Shown: piece by piece, positions 60,951 to 64,000 of the stretch
Position numbering within the stretch: position 1 is the stretch's first letter
Layout of the letters: each line of letters starts with the position of its first letter
NCBI GenBank assembly: GCA_002748835.1
Contig: PDTL01000014.1
Coordinates: forward strand, 87,838 to 151,837
Reading direction: 5' to 3'
DNA: 64,000 bases
Source: Deltaproteobacteria bacterium
GTDB taxonomy: Bacteria > Desulfobacterota > Desulfobacteria > Desulfobacterales > GCA-2748835
Made by a program: the position numbers and the translations under genes
The notes under the pieces: model-generated
What the model saw: the letters and a program-made list of their open reading frames with translations, nothing else
What the model was told of the DNA's origin: nothing
Database searches by the model: none

Positions 60951-61394
60951 TTACAGATTCCGCTGACAGCGTATTTCTGGATTCTGGCAGCGACGCCGGA
61001 TCCGCGACCAGATTCCGGTGATGACGCCGGCCATCAGGGCGAAGCAGAAAATCCCTGCATAACTCCATACGAGGTCTTTCCATGAAAATGTGCGGAGGGG
61101 AAACAATAACTGGGAACACTCTTCTAAGGTGGTGGCGGTGATTACCGTGCCGCAGCCTAATGCCAGATGCCGGAACAGCGTTTCAGGGCGATCCCAGGCA
61201 AGGGTGAGGCAGAGCAGAAAACTCATGCCGCCCATGATAAAAAAGTGCGCCAGTTTGTCTACATATCGGGAGGCGTTGGTCTGCCGGATTATCCAGTCCG
61301 GGAGGACACCCACGTCCGCTGCCACTACCAGCGCAAGGATGAAAGCGGCAAACAGAAAGGAACTCCATTTCAGCAGCGTGGGGGATGCGTTCAT
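60951..61394 (-). CDS. VanZ-like membrane protein
   Basis: A 147-residue protein with four hydrophobic spans. The VanZ pattern is seen: K-L-A-H-F-F-I-M-G-G in the second span region, E-E-C-S-Q-L-L-F-P-L-R-T-F-S-W-K-D in the loop, and a following span with Y-A-G-I. I chose ATG 61394 as start; the frame is open to a TTG at 61442. The first VanZ was linked to teicoplanin resistance but most family members have no known role. It is convergent with the flagellar operon and lies 3' of the hybrid kinase. Confidence 0.75.
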   Translation of the reverse strand: MNASPTLLKWSSFLFAAFILALVVAADVGVLPDWIIRQTNASRYVDKLAHFFIMGGMSFLLCLTLAWDRPETLFRHLALGCGTVITATTLEECSQLLFPLRTFSWKDLVWSYAGIFCFALMAGVITGIWSRIRRRCQNPEIRCQRNL

Positions 61395-61466
61395 TAACAC
61401 CGGAACCTGTTGGAGGTTGTTTACGTACGGCAAAAAACACAACGCGATGGGCGATCCTGTGAACCG

Positions 61467-64000
61467 TCAATCCAGATCTGATGCCGATGATGCGTCGAGT
61501 ACTGACTTGACGGTCTCTCCCAGCAGCGTGAGGGTGTAGGGCTTTTTCAAAAAGGCACCGACTCCTGCTTTTCTGGCGTCGGCCACGGCCTGGTCTTTGG
61601 AATATCCGCTGGCAATGACCGCTTTCTGGCCCGGGTGTGTTTCCAGAATGGTTCGGTAGGTGGCAATTCCGTCCATGCCGGGATTCATGACCATGTCCAG
61701 AATCAGCAGGTCTACGGAACGGGATGCCAGCCATTCCACGGCAGCTTCTCCCGAATCGACGGTTTCCACCCGATATCCCATCTGGATCAACATGCGGCTG
61801 GCAATGTCCCGCTGCTGGGCTTCGTCATCCACCACCAGAATCTGCTGACCTTTTCCCTGAACGGCACAGACGTCTCGTGAAGCAGGCAGACCGGGCAGCG
61901 GATCCCGGGTCGCCGGCAGGTACAGCTCAAATCGTGTGCCGTCTGTGTCGGACGATACGGTCACGGCACCGCCATGATTCCGCATGGTGTTCCAGACCAG
62001 CGTCAGGCCAAGGCCGGTTCCGCTGCGGCCCATAACTTTTCGAGTATAAAAGGGTTCGAAGATGCGCTCAAGGTCTGCTTCCGAAATGCCTTTGCCTGTG
62101 TCCTGAATCACTACAGCCACGTATTCTCCCGACTCCATGAACTGGTTCCCGGCAAGGGGCGCGTCAATATAGATGTTTCGGGTTTCAATCTGGATATCTC
62201 CCGCTTCCATGCCGTCAAAGGCTTCCAGGCTGTTGGTCACCAGGTTCATCAGGCTTTTTCGGATATGGAGGGTCGAACACCGGACATTGAGCAGATCCGG
62301 GTGAAAGTAGGTCTGAATCTGGATGCCCGGGTAAAGACACCGTTTTTTAAAGCATTCCGGGCTGGCCAGGTAGTCTTCGATCAGGTGGTTCAGGTTGGCA
62401 ACCTCTGTCGTCGTGGCCACACCCCTGGCAAGGGTGAGCAGATCCGCCACCACTTGCGCGGCCCGTTCTCCGGAGTTTTTTACAGCCTGGGTCATTTTTT
62501 CCAGTTCACTCCCGGGCGCGATCTGGGTGAGCATCAGATCCGGATATCCGATAATTCCGGAGAGAATATTGTTCAGATCATGGGCCACCCCGCCGGCCAT
62601 GAGACCGATGGCTTCCATTTTCCGGGCACGGTGGAGCTTCTGGGCCATGATGGCGTTGTTTTCCTCGATTTCTTTTTGTCGGGTGACGTCCTGAAATACG
62701 GCAACCACCTCTCCGGAGGGAAGCTTGTAGACCGTGTTTTCCTTCCATCCGGAAATTCGGTTGTCTTGGTAAAAGGAGACTGGATGCATTTTGGATTTTC
62801 CGGTTTTCCATACGGAAACAAGCACATCAAACAGGCCGAATTCACGTATGCCGGGAAAGGCCTCTGTCACCCGTCTGCCGATCACCTCCTCCCGGGAGAT
62901 TTCGGAGATGCGTTCGCCTGCGGTGTTGAAGTCCCGGATGATGAAATCGGCACCGTTGTCAATGGCTTCATAGACCGCAACACCACTGATCATGTGCTGA
63001 AACAGGCTTTGGTATCTGAGCTGGGTTTCCCGGATGAGGCTTAAGTCCACATCCAGGCAGAAAAGTGTCCGGTTTCCCTTAGCATTCTGCTGCATGACAT
63101 GGCTGGAATAGACCGGCACCTTGTGAGTGTCTTTATGCTGAAGCTCCAGCTCACTGGAGGGGATAGTAATGTTATTATGAAACCAGTTATAGATATCCGT
63201 TCTGACTTGATCTCGCATGAATTCGGGAATAATCAGGTCTTCTATGTACCGACCCATGGCTTCTGTTGACGTGTAACCATAGAGATGTTCACTGGCTTTA
63301 TTCCAGAAAACAACCCGGCGGGACATGTCATACCCCTGGACGGCAATATTGGGGATGTTCTGGATCAGTTCCTTGAACCGGCTTTCACTCTCGATCAGCG
63401 CCAGTTCCGCTGCCTGACATTCGCGAATCTCCTTGCGGAGCTTTCGGATGACAAGCCCGGCCAGCAGACTAAGGGCAATGGCGGTGATGAGGGCGAGGAG
63501 CGTACTACCCAGAGCGATTTTCAGATGGCGGATTGCTGTATCGGATGCCGGTTGATACAGAAAACTGTCCAGATCATAGTCCGGTGGCAGTTCACCGAGT
63601 TCGGCAAAGATATCGGCAATGCGCTGCCACCGGAAAGAATTCAAGTGACCGATTTGAATCAGATCCGGAAGTATGAATTTCCGGATGGCTGCTGCTTCGT
63701 ACCTCAGGTGTTCCCGGGTTTTTTCTGCGGCGTATCTATGAAGGATCAGATCAATGATCGGCTCGGGATCTTTCATGGCCGTTTCCCACCCTCTGAGGGT
63801 GGCGGACAGCACGGCCGCCACCCGCCCGGGATGGTCCCTGATTTCGGATTCGGTGGTAAACAGGCAGTCGCTGTAGAAATCGACACCATAGCTTACCGGC
63901 CGGATAATGCCCGGCTGGATCCCTTGTTGCTCAAGATACCAGGGCTCGTTGGTGACATAGGCATTGAACGCATCAATTCGTCCGTCGATGAGATCCTGGA
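61467..64000 (-). CDS. Hybrid histidine kinase with NMT1/THI5-type periplasmic sensor, 5' end outside the window
   Basis: The frame is open to the window edge; about 844 residues are visible. The visible N-terminal part is the end of an NMT1/THI5-type substrate-binding domain (D-A-F-N-A-Y-V-T-N-E-P at the edge, then L-R-G-W-E near 63780), which in ABC systems binds pyrimidines or taurine-like ligands. One TM (~63440-63500) follows, then PAS domains, a HisKA with phospho-acceptor His in G-G-V-A-H-D-L-N-N, a HATPase with D-T-G-K-G and G-T-G-L-G-L, and a C-terminal receiver with Asp in L-L-I-L-D-M-V-M. The ligand is not predictable. No output regulator is adjacent within the window. Confidence 0.92.
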   Translation of the reverse strand, partial: QDLIDGRIDAFNAYVTNEPWYLEQQGIQPGIIRPVSYGVDFYSDCLFTTESEIRDHPGRVAAVLSATLRGWETAMKDPEPIIDLILHRYAAEKTREHLRYEAAAIRKFILPDLIQIGHLNSFRWQRIADIFAELGELPPDYDLDSFLYQPASDTAIRHLKIALGSTLLALITAIALSLLAGLVIRKLRKEIRECQAAELALIESESRFKELIQNIPNIAVQGYDMSRRVVFWNKASEHLYGYTSTEAMGRYIEDLIIPEFMRDQVRTDIYNWFHNNITIPSSELELQHKDTHKVPVYSSHVMQQNAKGNRTLFCLDVDLSLIRETQLRYQSLFQHMISGVAVYEAIDNGADFIIRDFNTAGERISEISREEVIGRRVTEAFPGIREFGLFDVLVSVWKTGKSKMHPVSFYQDNRISGWKENTVYKLPSGEVVAVFQDVTRQKEIEENNAIMAQKLHRARKMEAIGLMAGGVAHDLNNILSGIIGYPDLMLTQIAPGSELEKMTQAVKNSGERAAQVVADLLTLARGVATTTEVANLNHLIEDYLASPECFKKRCLYPGIQIQTYFHPDLLNVRCSTLHIRKSLMNLVTNSLEAFDGMEAGDIQIETRNIYIDAPLAGNQFMESGEYVAVVIQDTGKGISEADLERIFEPFYTRKVMGRSGTGLGLTLVWNTMRNHGGAVTVSSDTDGTRFELYLPATRDPLPGLPASRDVCAVQGKGQQILVVDDEAQQRDIASRMLIQMGYRVETVDSGEAAVEWLASRSVDLLILDMVMNPGMDGIATYRTILETHPGQKAVIASGYSKDQAVADARKAGVGAFLKKPYTLTLLGETVKSVLDASSASDLD

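Noticed and set aside
61974..63044. Plus-strand open frame of 356 codons opposite the hybrid kinase
   Set aside because: The kinase motifs on the other strand are unmistakable; this frame is a codon-bias shadow.
1..64000. Mobile elements, prophage, CRISPR arrays or defence systems
   Set aside because: No transposase, integrase, cas gene, repeat-spacer array or long inverted repeat was found; the rearrangement near motA shows only a truncated gene.

Overview
The window looks like a chromosomal stretch from a motile, Gram-negative, anaerobic proteobacterium, most likely a deltaproteobacterium (Desulfobacterota, sulfate-reducer-like). The inference rests on an octaheme hydroxylamine-oxidoreductase-type cytochrome c, O-antigen and outer-membrane genes, a sigma-54-driven flagellar cluster, a very large Ser/Thr-kinase/ATPase/histidine-kinase fusion, an NMT1/THI5-fused hybrid kinase, and an RNase M5-like gene in a Gram-negative setting. 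The species cannot be named from the sequence alone. No rRNA, tRNA, CRISPR array, insertion sequence or phage gene was seen.

Positions 1-15990 (+): a polysaccharide/O-antigen locus. A heparinase-II/III-like protein (cut by the window edge) and a glutamine-dependent asparagine synthetase lead into glycosyltransferases, a methyltransferase and a glycosyltransferase-methyltransferase fusion. The CDP-3,6-dideoxyhexose genes rfbF-rfbG-rfbH and a CDP-sugar reductase-like SDR follow, then four more glycosyltransferases. Many genes overlap by a few bases, so this is probably one or a few long transcripts. Positions 16351-19656 (+): secreted glutaminyl cyclase, an AMP-forming acyl-CoA ligase and an RNase M5-like TOPRIM protein, tightly coupled.

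Positions 19720-32604 (mostly -): octaheme cytochrome c, a YfaZ-like outer-membrane protein (+), Hsp33 preceded by a 29-residue membrane microprotein, a chemoreceptor with a short partner gene, and an operon PP2C phosphatase - Ser/Thr kinase - truncated SrkA remnant - motA - motB - pilZ. Alanine racemase follows. Positions 32870-44075: a giant sensor protein (+), a DHH phosphoesterase (-), an acetyl-CoA hydrolase/transferase family enzyme (+), and a PLP decarboxylase with an Lrp/AsnC regulator (-).

Positions 44425-60947 (+): a motility and c-di-GMP block. It holds a REC-GAF-HD-GYP protein, PilZ, CheX, CheY, a FleQ-like sigma-54 activator, a secreted TPR protein behind a sigma-54 promoter, a second FlrC/FlbD-like activator, then flgB-flgC-fliE-fliF-fliG-fliH-fliI-fliJ-motE behind another sigma-54 promoter. 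The stator genes lie about 25 kb away in the kinase/phosphatase operon. Positions 60951-64000 (-): a VanZ-like membrane protein and a hybrid histidine kinase with a periplasmic NMT1/THI5-type sensor, cut by the window end.

The most notable points are the Ser/Thr phosphorylation pair wired to motAB-pilZ, two sigma-54 activators whose receiver domains lack the phospho-acceptor Asp, two good sigma-54 promoters, a four-copy 9-bp tandem repeat before the second activator, the membrane microprotein before hslO, a chemoreceptor whose C-terminus looks like a CZB domain without zinc ligands, and a giant sensor whose N-terminal kinase lacks the catalytic Asp.
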